64,000 bases of DNA, taken from Pelolinea submarina. GTDB lineage: Bacteria; Chloroflexota; Anaerolineae; Anaerolineales; Anaerolineaceae. The position numbers and the translations under genes were made by a program. Shown here piece by piece: positions 1 to 6,947 of this stretch. Location of the stretch: positions 1,488,001-1,552,000 of the forward strand of contig NZ_AP018437.1 in the NCBI RefSeq assembly GCF_003966975.1, written 5' to 3'. Each line of letters opens with the position of its first letter. Within the stretch, counting starts at the first letter, position 1. Under the pieces are notes generated by a model. It made no database searches. It saw only the letters and a list, made by a program, of their open reading frames with translations, and was not told the DNA's origin.

Positions 1-1
1 T

Positions 2-646
2 ACAGTAAAGATAAAGTCTCAAAGAAAAAAGGAAATTCAAAAGGATAACTTCAAAAAACCCATCAAACCGCTTGTCAACATTGTTCTTCTTATTGACACG
101 TCTGGAAGCATGGGTGCCTCGGACTACAAGCCAAACCGTCTGGGCGCCGCGAAAGAAGCTGCACGGATGTTTTCAAAGCGCAAAGTGGTGATGAATTATA
201 GTGATCATGTTGCAATTATAGGTTTTGGCGGAGAAGCGCACGTGTTTCACCAGCTCGACAGCAATTTAGATGAAGTCATGCAATCAATTGAAAAGTTATC
301 AATTACGCACACTGGTACAAATATCGGCTCCGCTATCCAAAGCGGTGCAAATTTGCTCAAGAATATCAACGGCAAGAAGGCGATGGTCCTGTTAAGTGAT
401 GGCGCCGATAAATTTGATTCATCTAATCCTGAAAGACAAGCACAGGACTTGAATGATATAAAAGTTTTTACAATTGGAATAGGAACGACAAAAGGCGGAA
501 GAGCAAAACTTCCCCATGGGGAACAAACTGTATTTTTAAACGAAGATCGCCTAAAAACAATTGCAAAAGTAACCGGTGGACGATACATTTACACGCCAAC
601 GGTTATGGACTTACAAAAAATATATATAGAGCTAGCTGATTATTAA
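2..646 (+). CDS. von Willebrand factor A (vWA) domain protein, 5' truncated
   Basis: The reading frame is open from the first full codon of the window, so the true start lies upstream and the ATG at 110 is internal. About 214 residues are visible. The metal-ion-dependent adhesion site is clear: LLIDTSGSMG encoded just before and at 110, then the Thr in THTGTNIG, then the Asp in LLSDGAD. vWA domains bind Mg2+ through these residues and act as assembly or switch modules. The product probably acts in the cytoplasm as the scaffold of the locus. It ends 2 bp before the next gene and is the first visible gene of a run of same-strand genes to 9917. vWA proteins are recurrent partners of TerY-C zinc domains and of GTPases in bacterial conflict systems (family knowledge). 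Direct contact with the downstream proteins is inferred. Confidence 0.85.
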   Translation, partial: TVKIKSQRKKEIQKDNFKKPIKPLVNIVLLIDTSGSMGASDYKPNRLGAAKEAARMFSKRKVVMNYSDHVAIIGFGGEAHVFHQLDSNLDEVMQSIEKLSITHTGTNIGSAIQSGANLLKNINGKKAMVLLSDGADKFDSSNPERQAQDLNDIKVFTIGIGTTKGGRAKLPHGEQTVFLNEDRLKTIAKVTGGRYIYTPTVMDLQKIYIELADY

Positions 647-648
647 CA

Positions 649-1251
649 ATGTTCAACTTTGACAAGCGAAATGGGATCAAAATCACCTTTGATGATATAG
701 AAAGGTTTAATTGTCCTGATATAACCATCACTGTTGAAGATGTGAATCGTTACATTCCTCCCGTTGATATCATTTCATTGGATGATTTTACAGAATATGA
801 GAGAAATATCATAAAGATCTCTTTTGCTGATTTACCGGCAGATCTGAATAATGCGATTACAGATTGTTACCACGGTACTTCAAAAGAAGCAGCAGAAAAA
901 ATTGTCAGGAGTGGATTCAAAGTTGGGTGTGGCAGCGGTATGGGATCAGGTATTTATTTTGCAGTTGGCGCAATTGGTTGTTCCAGTGCATATAAGCGGG
1001 GAAATGGTGTCATTCTTCGAGCAAAAGTCCACTGGGGGAACGTTTTTTATCTGGATGATAAGAATTGTCCGCGAGAATTAATCGGAACCGGAGATGGAGT
1101 AGTAATAAGGGCAAAGAAATTGGGATACGATAGTCTTATCCAGTCGCGGAAATATTCTATTAACAATCCAACTGTTGGCGTTGTATTAGCAAAAAAAGAT
1201 ACATTTATCAAACCTCCGCAAATTGAAGTAATAGACATTATCGAAAATTGA
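649..1251 (+). CDS. PARP-like ADP-ribosyltransferase with repeated N-terminal motif
   Basis: Residues from about 74 match the PARP-type ADP-ribosyltransferase core: YHGTSKEAAEKIV (His75, the NAD-binding His), then GSGMGSGIYFA (Tyr103, second triad residue) followed by a Ser/Ala/Tyr segment typical of PARP folds. The third triad position, Glu in poly-ADP-ribosyl polymerases, is not evident; the corresponding C-terminal strand reads NPTVGVVLAKKD, which suggests a mono-transferase or a changed activity. Residues 1-65 carry four copies of a short motif of the form I-x-I-[ST]-x-x-D-[IVL]-x-x-[YF] (IKITFDDIERF, ITITVEDVNRY, IISLDDFTEY, IKISFADL) that recurs in the next three proteins. It starts 2 bp after the vWA gene, so it is co-translated. 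The likely role is an effector that modifies a target with ADP-ribose. The fold call is good; target and activity are unknown. Confidence 0.75.
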   Translation: MFNFDKRNGIKITFDDIERFNCPDITITVEDVNRYIPPVDIISLDDFTEYERNIIKISFADLPADLNNAITDCYHGTSKEAAEKIVRSGFKVGCGSGMGSGIYFAVGAIGCSSAYKRGNGVILRAKVHWGNVFYLDDKNCPRELIGTGDGVVIRAKKLGYDSLIQSRKYSINNPTVGVVLAKKDTFIKPPQIEVIDIIEN

Positions 1252-1260
1252 TCAAATATT

Positions 1261-1596
1261 ATGACAATAAATAATGAAATTCAAATCTCATTCGACGATA
1301 TAGAGAATGTTGAACTAAACACGCCAAACACAATCTCAATTTCAATGGAAGATATCAATGCTTATGAACCAAAGCAAGTTGATGCTGTAATAAATCCAGA
1401 AGATATACCTAAAGAAGAAGAAAAAGTTGAATTGAATTGTTTACTTTGTCATTATCCAATATTAGAAGGAGAATCATGGGTGAAATGCAATAAATGTGGA
1501 TCTTCATACCACACTGATTGTTGGCGAGTTAAGAATTCTTGCATCCAAAGGGATTGTAACTCGCATCGAGTCATCCCTCAAGATCCGATCACATAG
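1261..1596 (+). CDS. Prokaryotic RING/PHD-like zinc finger protein with shared N-terminal motif
   Basis: A 111-residue protein. The C-terminal half (residues about 60-103) holds a Cys4-His-Cys3 cross-brace: CLLC, then CNKC, then YHTDCW, then two more Cys. This spacing fits the prokaryotic RING finger families (Prok-RING, from memory) and the eukaryotic RING/PHD pattern. Such domains mediate protein contacts and in some bacterial systems accompany ubiquitin-like pathways, but no E1, E2 or ubiquitin-like gene is seen here, so ligase activity is not claimed. Residues 1-50 carry two to three copies of the motif found in the preceding gene (IQISFDDIENV, ISISMEDINAY, then a weaker VINPEDI). A near-identical zinc-finger pattern ends the protein encoded at 2779-3579. 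It lies 9 bp after the ADP-ribosyltransferase gene. Confidence 0.75.
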   Translation: MTINNEIQISFDDIENVELNTPNTISISMEDINAYEPKQVDAVINPEDIPKEEEKVELNCLLCHYPILEGESWVKCNKCGSSYHTDCWRVKNSCIQRDCNSHRVIPQDPIT

Positions 1597-1602
1597 GCAA
1601 TC

Positions 1603-2232
1603 ATGGAACAAGAAACGCAAAGAACAATTGTAATCACCCCTAAAGATTTGTTGGAATATTCAGAGAATCAGAAACATGATGAAACAATCATCATCTCCGA
1701 ATTTGACAATCTTTTCTATCAAGAAGAAGTTTTACGACTTACCAATCTCGAACGAAAACAGTATGGCGCTGGACAACTGACCATTAACTCCGATCTATGT
1801 ATATCAATTTTAAATCACTGCATAGATCTGGCAACGCATGATATTTTCAGCCATACTGGGTCAAATGGCTCCAATTTGAAGGATAGGGTGGAAGCAGTAT
1901 CATCCTCCTTGTGGATGCTTTTAGGCGAAAACATTGCGATGGGCCAAGACAGTCCACAAAGCGTTGTTGATGCATGGATGCAAAGTCCTGGGCATCGTTC
2001 AAATTTGTTAAATCCTGATTTTATTGAAATAGGAATCGCTTGTTTTCTAAAACCGAAAAAAAACGCCTTTGATTTCAATAACGTCTATTATTGGGGACAA
2101 AATTTTGGAACAAGGGTTTCACCAAAATCATTCGGCCCATTGATGGAACGTTATTTGCCGAAGAAAATAAAGAAACAAACTGAAGATATTACAGTAACAA
2201 TTCTAAATGAAGATAAAATTGAGATAAAATAA
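1603..2232 (+). CDS. CAP/SCP-domain protein lacking a signal peptide
   Basis: A 209-residue protein. Residues about 40-185 form a CAP (cysteine-rich secretory/antigen 5/PR-1) domain: LTNLERKQYG, then DIFSHTGSNG, GENIAMGQ near residue 110, then WMQSPGHRSNLL and IGIA. The paired His and Glu residues of the CAP cleft (SHT, GEN, PGHR) are present. CAP proteins are nearly always secreted, yet this one begins with a polar segment, has no signal peptide or membrane helix, and instead carries the shared motif twice (IVITPKDLLEY and IIISEFDNLFY). A third, weaker copy may sit at the C-terminus (ITVTILNEDKIEI). This points to a cytoplasmic effector or binding role within the locus, an unusual setting for the fold. 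It starts 6 bp after the RING gene. Confidence 0.8.
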   Translation: MEQETQRTIVITPKDLLEYSENQKHDETIIISEFDNLFYQEEVLRLTNLERKQYGAGQLTINSDLCISILNHCIDLATHDIFSHTGSNGSNLKDRVEAVSSSLWMLLGENIAMGQDSPQSVVDAWMQSPGHRSNLLNPDFIEIGIACFLKPKKNAFDFNNVYYWGQNFGTRVSPKSFGPLMERYLPKKIKKQTEDITVTILNEDKIEIK

Positions 2233-2291
2233 ATGTAGAATAAATGTAGAATAAATGGGAGATTGTCTACCCATTGACTAGAGGGAAAATG

Positions 2292-2771
2292 ATGTTTGAC
2301 GACCAAGGGCATAAATCGATAAGCATATCTGAAGCGGATATTAATGATTATGAAAACAATCAAAAGCAACATTCTTTTGATCCTTTGCAGAAAATCCCAA
2401 GCAAGCAGCATAAAGCTGTTTTAGTAGAAGCAAAATGCGTAAACACACAACAACTGTATTATCTCGAATTTCGCCAAGACGACTTAAGTTCCTGGTATTT
2501 CAAAGATGCCTTTAAACATGAAATTATCCCAGATCAAAAATCTGTTGGCATTAAGATTGAGAAAAACATGATAAGCGGAAAAATAAATTGGGGAAACATC
2601 TTCTGCCCATATTGTTCGTCAACGGGAATTGTTCAATGCGCAAAATGCAAACGTCTGACTTGCCATCACAATGCCACTGCAGGAGCTTCATTCCAATGCG
2701 CCTGGTGTGGAAATTCCGGAAAAATTGGTGGTTATATTAAATCATTGGGTGGTTCTAGATACAAAAAATAG
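2292..2771 (+). CDS. TerY-C-like zinc-binding protein with shared N-terminal motif
   Basis: A protein of about 159 residues. The start is ATG 2292 (or 2289), placed 7 bp after a GAGGG ribosome site; a TTG at 2274 is also in frame but has no such site. The C-terminal part is a treble-clef-like metal site: FCPYC, VQCAKC, LTCHH, then FQCAWCGNSG. This order of CxxC, CxxC, C-x-H, CxxC followed by Gly-rich residues resembles the TerY-C metal-binding domain that is often fused to or adjacent to vWA proteins in tellurite-resistance-like and conflict systems. The N-terminus has one clean copy of the shared motif (ISISEADINDY, residues about 9-19). The middle (residues about 45-100) is a small beta-rich region I do not recognise. 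The next gene begins 7 bp after its stop. Confidence 0.65.
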   Translation: MFDDQGHKSISISEADINDYENNQKQHSFDPLQKIPSKQHKAVLVEAKCVNTQQLYYLEFRQDDLSSWYFKDAFKHEIIPDQKSVGIKIEKNMISGKINWGNIFCPYCSSTGIVQCAKCKRLTCHHNATAGASFQCAWCGNSGKIGGYIKSLGGSRYKK

Positions 2772-2778
2772 ATTATTA

Positions 2779-3579
2779 ATGAAAATCAGCGAAACTACAA
2801 AATTCAAGGTACTCTGGTCTGGCAATTATAAGAATGGCAATTGGACAAGTATTCTTACATGGTCCAAAAACAAGGATGAGGGGAATGGTTTTCAGATTTT
2901 CCGGAAATATGATTATCCCATTTTATGTTATGGAGATGGCGATTTTCTTGCCGAAACACAGGATCATTACCTTATCGACCAAAATAACATTCGTACGGGA
3001 GCACCGACATATTACGCATTATTTATAAAGAATGGTGGAAAAATCCATAAAAAATTTTCATCAGTTTACGCCGGTATTAGGCGTGATGATGTATTTGACA
3101 TAAATGCATCAAAGGATACCGATGGAACCATTAATCTATACTGGAAAACTAAAGCAAATCTGGCAGATTGTGTTGTTCGCCGCGGATTTAATGTTGCTCC
3201 AAAATCATGTTTTGGCGGTGAATTTGTAGAAATTATTGATCCAAACTGTCATGCTGTTGACAAGATAATTGATGACCATAAAAAAATCTATTATTCTTTT
3301 TGGGCTGTTTTCAAAGATCCTGTACATCAGAAAAGACAATTCAGCCAGGGAGTAAGCATTGAAATATTAGTGGGAAATCTACCAACACTTCCAGTAACTC
3401 GTATAAGCCAAATAATATTAAGATGTCCTTACTGTAAAGAACCTTTTGGTTTTAATGAAAAGATAATTACATGCAATAATTGTGGAATAGGATACCATAT
3501 TGACTGCTGGGAAAAAAGTAATCGCTGTATAAGATTGTACTGCGAATGTCGACTTGGAACAGAAGAGAAATATATATAA
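2779..3579 (+). CDS. Tandem FN3-like domains with C-terminal prokaryotic RING finger
   Basis: A protein of about 266 residues from ATG 2779. A longer in-frame reading from 2671 would overlap the preceding gene by 100 bp and is rejected. The first 210 residues look like two fibronectin-III-type beta sandwiches, each with a strand-Trp signature (SILTWSKNKDE; NLYWKTKANLAD), an Arg-containing strand (FQIFRKY; CVVRRGF) and a late tyrosine corner (YYALFIKN; YYSFWAVFK). The C-terminus (about 215-258) repeats the Cys4-His-Cys3 RING-like finger of the 1261 gene: CPYC, CNNC, YHIDCW, two further Cys. The protein has no signal peptide. It lacks the N-terminal motif shared by the four genes before it, which suggests a structural adaptor role. 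The FN3 reading is by pattern only. Confidence 0.65.
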   Translation: MKISETTKFKVLWSGNYKNGNWTSILTWSKNKDEGNGFQIFRKYDYPILCYGDGDFLAETQDHYLIDQNNIRTGAPTYYALFIKNGGKIHKKFSSVYAGIRRDDVFDINASKDTDGTINLYWKTKANLADCVVRRGFNVAPKSCFGGEFVEIIDPNCHAVDKIIDDHKKIYYSFWAVFKDPVHQKRQFSQGVSIEILVGNLPTLPVTRISQIILRCPYCKEPFGFNEKIITCNNCGIGYHIDCWEKSNRCIRLYCECRLGTEEKYI

Positions 3580-3592
3580 AAGGAGAAATACA

Positions 3593-3820
3593 ATGAAATC
3601 AAAAACTTTTTGTGATTATTGTCACAAGGAAAGAGACCCAAAAAAGTGGAAAAAATGCCCCAATTGCGGTTCCAGACAGATACCTTTTTTGGGATACACC
3701 CAAGAATATCTTGTGAAAGAAATTAGCATCGCTTTACTAATCATTGTTGTCGTAGCATTTATTGCTTTAATTGTAGGTGGGTTTTTTTTATACAACCATC
3801 AGATGAAACTAGTTCTTTAG
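3593..3820 (+). CDS. Small zinc-ribbon membrane protein
   Basis: A 75-residue protein from ATG 3593, with an AAGGAG ribosome site at 3579-3584. The N-terminus holds a zinc ribbon of two CxxC pairs (CDYC near residue 7, CPNC near residue 22). It is followed by one strong transmembrane helix (residues about 43-68, rich in Ile, Val and Ala) and a short basic tail. It therefore probably sits in the cytoplasmic membrane with the zinc ribbon inside. It lies between cytoplasmic adaptors and a membrane-anchored lectin-fold protein, so it may link the cytoplasmic complex to the membrane. I recognise no named family. Confidence 0.65.
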   Translation: MKSKTFCDYCHKERDPKKWKKCPNCGSRQIPFLGYTQEYLVKEISIALLIIVVVAFIALIVGGFFLYNHQMKLVL

Positions 3821-3847
3821 CCAAGAAAAGAAAGTGAGGGTAATCCA

Positions 3848-4960
3848 ATGAATAAGAGATTGGTCGGATTATTAATATTCATCATAGTAGTAATTATCGG
3901 GGTGTGTATCACGTCATATATGATATATATGCCAAGATGGACTGAGCGTTTGAAAGAGGTGAAAGATTATCAAACGCAAACTGCTGATGTCGAGTTAACC
4001 AGGTTGGCAATGGTTTCAGCAACTGTTGCACAAGAGCAAATTCTTACAATGCTTGCATATGAGCAAACCCAAACAGCACGCCCCACCCAGACGATGACAC
4101 CCACGATATCCCCCTCACCCACTACTTTTCCAACTTCCACGCCAATTCCTCAGCAAAATGTATGCATTGGAAAAACTGATAATGGTGTGATAAGAGAAAT
4201 GTTTAAATTACCCGGTACTGGTTATAAGTCTCCGGTGAAAGTCCCGGGCGGCCAGATCGTAAAATCTCTTGGTCGGTTTGAAGATACCGGTTGGGTGCAA
4301 ATTGAATTTGAAGGGGAGATTGGGTGGATAAAACTTGAAAATTTTGTCTTTACAGAAGAGTGTGATTTGACTGTGTATGATCTTTCATACCTATTGAACA
4401 TCGCGAAACCCGGAGTAAAAGTCTTATTAGAAGATACATTTGCCTCAAATGCAAATGAATGGTTTGATGAAAATGAGGAAAAACTATATCCAGAAGTTCG
4501 GGCTGGCGAAAGTCTTCTAAAAATTTCAGCCCAAAATTATGAAGTTGTTCATACCACTAATCCAGCAATAAACGCTGTTGATGAATTTACATTGATTACC
4601 AATATATCATGGAAATTAAACTCGCAAAATACATACATCGGTTTCCGCTTCCGTGAGAATGATGGGAATTATTTTGAAGTTCACCTAACGCCCACCTGTG
4701 ATTTGGAGGTATTTAATAAAAGCGAGAAAATTACTTCCAGGCCGTTGGTTGACGGATCCTGTCATGATACGGCAAGTTTCTTTATTCAAATGCACCTGGA
4801 TAAAAATAACAGACTTGAATTTTCTGTAAATGGCTATGATCCTGCCCGAGTAAATCTCCCGGATTCCGAAGGCAACCTGAATAATGGGGATATAAGACTT
4901 GTTGCTTCTAATACAACCGCAGAAATTGATTTCATAATTATTTACCAAAATGAAAAATAA
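3848..4960 (+). CDS. Membrane-anchored SH3b/lectin-fold protein
   Basis: A 370-residue protein. The start at 3848 follows a GTGAGGGT site. A single N-terminal transmembrane helix (residues about 5-27) is followed by a helical stretch, a Thr/Pro-rich linker (residues about 77-98), an SH3b-like segment (about 105-170, with GWVQIEFEGEIGWIKL) and a C-terminal concanavalin/LamG-like beta sandwich (about 190-368; YIGFRFRENDGNYFEVHL, and a terminal IDFIIIYQ strand). It would face outward and bind a wall or glycan ligand. The same TM/linker/lectin layout appears in the LuxR-type protein at 17833, so the architecture is a habit of this genome. In the conflict locus it could be the sensor of an outside or envelope signal. 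It lies 27 bp downstream of the zinc-ribbon membrane protein and 11 bp before the first GTPase gene. Confidence 0.7.
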   Translation: MNKRLVGLLIFIIVVIIGVCITSYMIYMPRWTERLKEVKDYQTQTADVELTRLAMVSATVAQEQILTMLAYEQTQTARPTQTMTPTISPSPTTFPTSTPIPQQNVCIGKTDNGVIREMFKLPGTGYKSPVKVPGGQIVKSLGRFEDTGWVQIEFEGEIGWIKLENFVFTEECDLTVYDLSYLLNIAKPGVKVLLEDTFASNANEWFDENEEKLYPEVRAGESLLKISAQNYEVVHTTNPAINAVDEFTLITNISWKLNSQNTYIGFRFRENDGNYFEVHLTPTCDLEVFNKSEKITSRPLVDGSCHDTASFFIQMHLDKNNRLEFSVNGYDPARVNLPDSEGNLNNGDIRLVASNTTAEIDFIIIYQNEK

Positions 4961-4971
4961 GGCAGGAAATA

Positions 4972-5943
4972 ATGAGTAATGAAAATGAAGAAATAAAGAT
5001 CCTGCTCATGGGCCCATCTGGTTCCGGAAAAACCTGGTATCTAAACTCATTCGCCCGGGCGATCGAATGTTGTGATGAACAAGATGAAGATTTTGAGTAC
5101 CAGTTACGTGAATTCAGCGGTGATGCGCAATCACAGCCGCTTTTCATTTCAAAGCCTTCTGAAAAATATAATTCAGTAGACGGGCCAAATGATTACTATT
5201 GGGAATTTGAAAGAAAACCAAAAAATAATATTAGCAGAGCAAAAATTAACTGCAGCCGATATCTGTTGTATTTCTTTGATTACACTGGAAACTCGGCAAT
5301 GCAGCTTTCAGAAGAAATATCGGCTATTGTTCAAGCGGCGCACCTAGTTTTATTCTTCATTGACCCAACTTCACTTGTCAATAATCAGACAAAAAATGAA
5401 GAAAAGAATCAAGATGAGTGGGATTTTGATTTTTCTGACAGTATTGATGAAAAGTGGAAATCTCATAAACCGTGTGATTCGAAAAAGCAAGGACCGCTAA
5501 CGCCAAAAGAATATACCGTTGCAATCAAGAAATTGTTCGAATTCATTTCCAGGAGAAATCTGGAGAATCTACATATTGCTTTCATTGTTTCCAAAGCTGA
5601 TCAATGGTTGCAAAACTATGATAAGAAAATAGCTGATGTATTATTGCATTTCCTTGGAGAAGACTTTCAAGCATTATTAATTGCTTATCAGAAAAACTTA
5701 AAAATCAAAATATTCCCAAATTCATCAGTTGGATTCACAGATGATGGAACAGCGAATTTTAACAGTGAAAGCAACGCATTGCTTGATCCAAACATTTGGA
5801 ATCCAGTTCATTCAGAAGACCCAATTTTCTGGGCACTTGAAGATATTGAAAGGAATGTCCTTGCAAGAAAGAATTCAATTAGCGGGTGGTTGTTTGCCGA
5901 CCAATTGCTGCGTGATTACATTCCATATCACAGGTTGGATTGA
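4972..5943 (+). CDS. GTPase, first of a tandem pair (double-GTPase type)
   Basis: A 323-residue P-loop GTPase. G1 is GPSGSGKTW (residues 14-22), a Walker-B/G3-like segment FFDYTGNS lies near residue 101, and G4 is SKADQW near 207-212, where SKAD replaces the classical NKxD. The spacing fits TRAFAC-like small GTPases rather than AAA ATPases. The next gene encodes a paralogue with the same layout. Tandem GTPases followed by a large partner match the 'double-GTPase' plus 'GTPase-associated protein 1' modules described for bacterial conflict systems (family names recalled, not searched). It probably acts in the cytoplasm as the switch that licenses the upstream effectors. Its TGA is 10 bp before the second GTPase start. 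Confidence 0.75.
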   Translation: MSNENEEIKILLMGPSGSGKTWYLNSFARAIECCDEQDEDFEYQLREFSGDAQSQPLFISKPSEKYNSVDGPNDYYWEFERKPKNNISRAKINCSRYLLYFFDYTGNSAMQLSEEISAIVQAAHLVLFFIDPTSLVNNQTKNEEKNQDEWDFDFSDSIDEKWKSHKPCDSKKQGPLTPKEYTVAIKKLFEFISRRNLENLHIAFIVSKADQWLQNYDKKIADVLLHFLGEDFQALLIAYQKNLKIKIFPNSSVGFTDDGTANFNSESNALLDPNIWNPVHSEDPIFWALEDIERNVLARKNSISGWLFADQLLRDYIPYHRLD

Positions 5944-5953
5944 GGAGAGATAT

Positions 5954-6937
5954 ATGGATACAAATGATAATAAATTCTATGATCGGATTGCTTTATGGGG
6001 ACCATCTGGATCAGGAAAAGACTGGCTTGTAAAAGCATTCGCCCAAGAACTAATTTTTTTTAACATCGAATACCCCGATTTTAAATTTACTCTTGAAGAT
6101 GAAGATGGTGATCCTGTTGATCCCGAAAAACCAGATAGCGATCCATCGAAAAATATTGAGACTTTCAATAGAACTTTCAAACGAAAACCGGCAGATAGGA
6201 GGCCAGATAAAGCACATATAATAAGTTGCTCTTTTAAGCATGATATTACGATCTGGAATAATGCGGGAGCTGATACTATTGCCTGGCTGGTTGACCCAGA
6301 AGTCTTTGAAAGTGCTTATTCAGCAATCAGCGGGTCAGGTTTTATAATTCTTTTATTAGATCCAACATACTTGGAAAATTCAATTTCTAAAAAAGAAATA
6401 AATACAAATTCTCTTCACGAAGATAATGCTTCAATTGTTATTGCAGAAGTAAAAAACAAAGCCTATCCAGCTATCGCAGTTGAAGAAAGCTTTTCTAAAA
6501 TTGAATATGCAAGAACAGTAAAAAATCTCTTTCAACGATTAGCTGATGAAGAATCGAATGTGTATCATATCGCTGTATGCATTACAAAAGTTGATAAAAT
6601 GATGTATAGCATGAAAGATCCTGAGTTCTTGCTGAAAGTATTGTTTGGGAAAAGTATGACGAAAACCCTGGAGCTTTTTAAGGACAATTCTAAATTTGTT
6701 ATTGAAGTATTCGCCACTACAGCTGCAGGGTATATAAAAAAAGGCGGTAAAAAAGCCTCGAACGAGATTGATGGTGAGCTTTTAGATGATGATAATTGGA
6801 ATCCAATAAATGCTGCCGCACCTTTCTTCTGGATTTTTGAACAGAAAGAAAAAATGGAGATGAAGAAAAAGAGCATGGAGAATAGGTTGATGGGAAGTGA
6901 TTTTAAACACTACATTGAATATCCAAAACGGGATTAG
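5954..6937 (+). CDS. GTPase-like paralogue with altered P-loop (GKD)
   Basis: A 327-residue protein from ATG 5954, just after a GAGGAGAG ribosome site. A longer in-frame reading from 5729 lies inside the first GTPase gene and is rejected. It aligns in layout with the preceding protein: G1 GPSGSGKDW at residues 16-24, a G3-like IWNNAGAD near 99, and G4 TKVD near 212. The residue after the P-loop Lys is Asp where Ser/Thr normally coordinates Mg2+, so hydrolysis may be weak or lost. The G3-like segment also lacks the usual Asp. This suggests an active/inactive or asymmetric GTPase pair, in which this copy binds or regulates. It ends 10 bp before the 989-residue gene. Confidence 0.7.
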   Translation: MDTNDNKFYDRIALWGPSGSGKDWLVKAFAQELIFFNIEYPDFKFTLEDEDGDPVDPEKPDSDPSKNIETFNRTFKRKPADRRPDKAHIISCSFKHDITIWNNAGADTIAWLVDPEVFESAYSAISGSGFIILLLDPTYLENSISKKEINTNSLHEDNASIVIAEVKNKAYPAIAVEESFSKIEYARTVKNLFQRLADEESNVYHIAVCITKVDKMMYSMKDPEFLLKVLFGKSMTKTLELFKDNSKFVIEVFATTAAGYIKKGGKKASNEIDGELLDDDNWNPINAAAPFFWIFEQKEKMEMKKKSMENRLMGSDFKHYIEYPKRD

Positions 6938-6947
6938 CCAATAAACG

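Noticed and set aside
2671-2778. Longer start for the FN3-like/RING gene
   Set aside because: It overlaps the zinc-protein gene by 100 bp and reads as out-of-frame sequence; ATG 2779 fits the 7-bp gene spacing of the operon.
1261-3579. A bacterial ubiquitin-ligase pathway
   Set aside because: RING-like fingers are present, but no E1, E2, ubiquitin-like or deubiquitinase gene is visible, so only the zinc-finger fold is claimed.
5729-5953. Upstream extension of the second GTPase frame
   Set aside because: It lies in a different frame of the first GTPase gene; a good ribosome site directly precedes ATG 5954.
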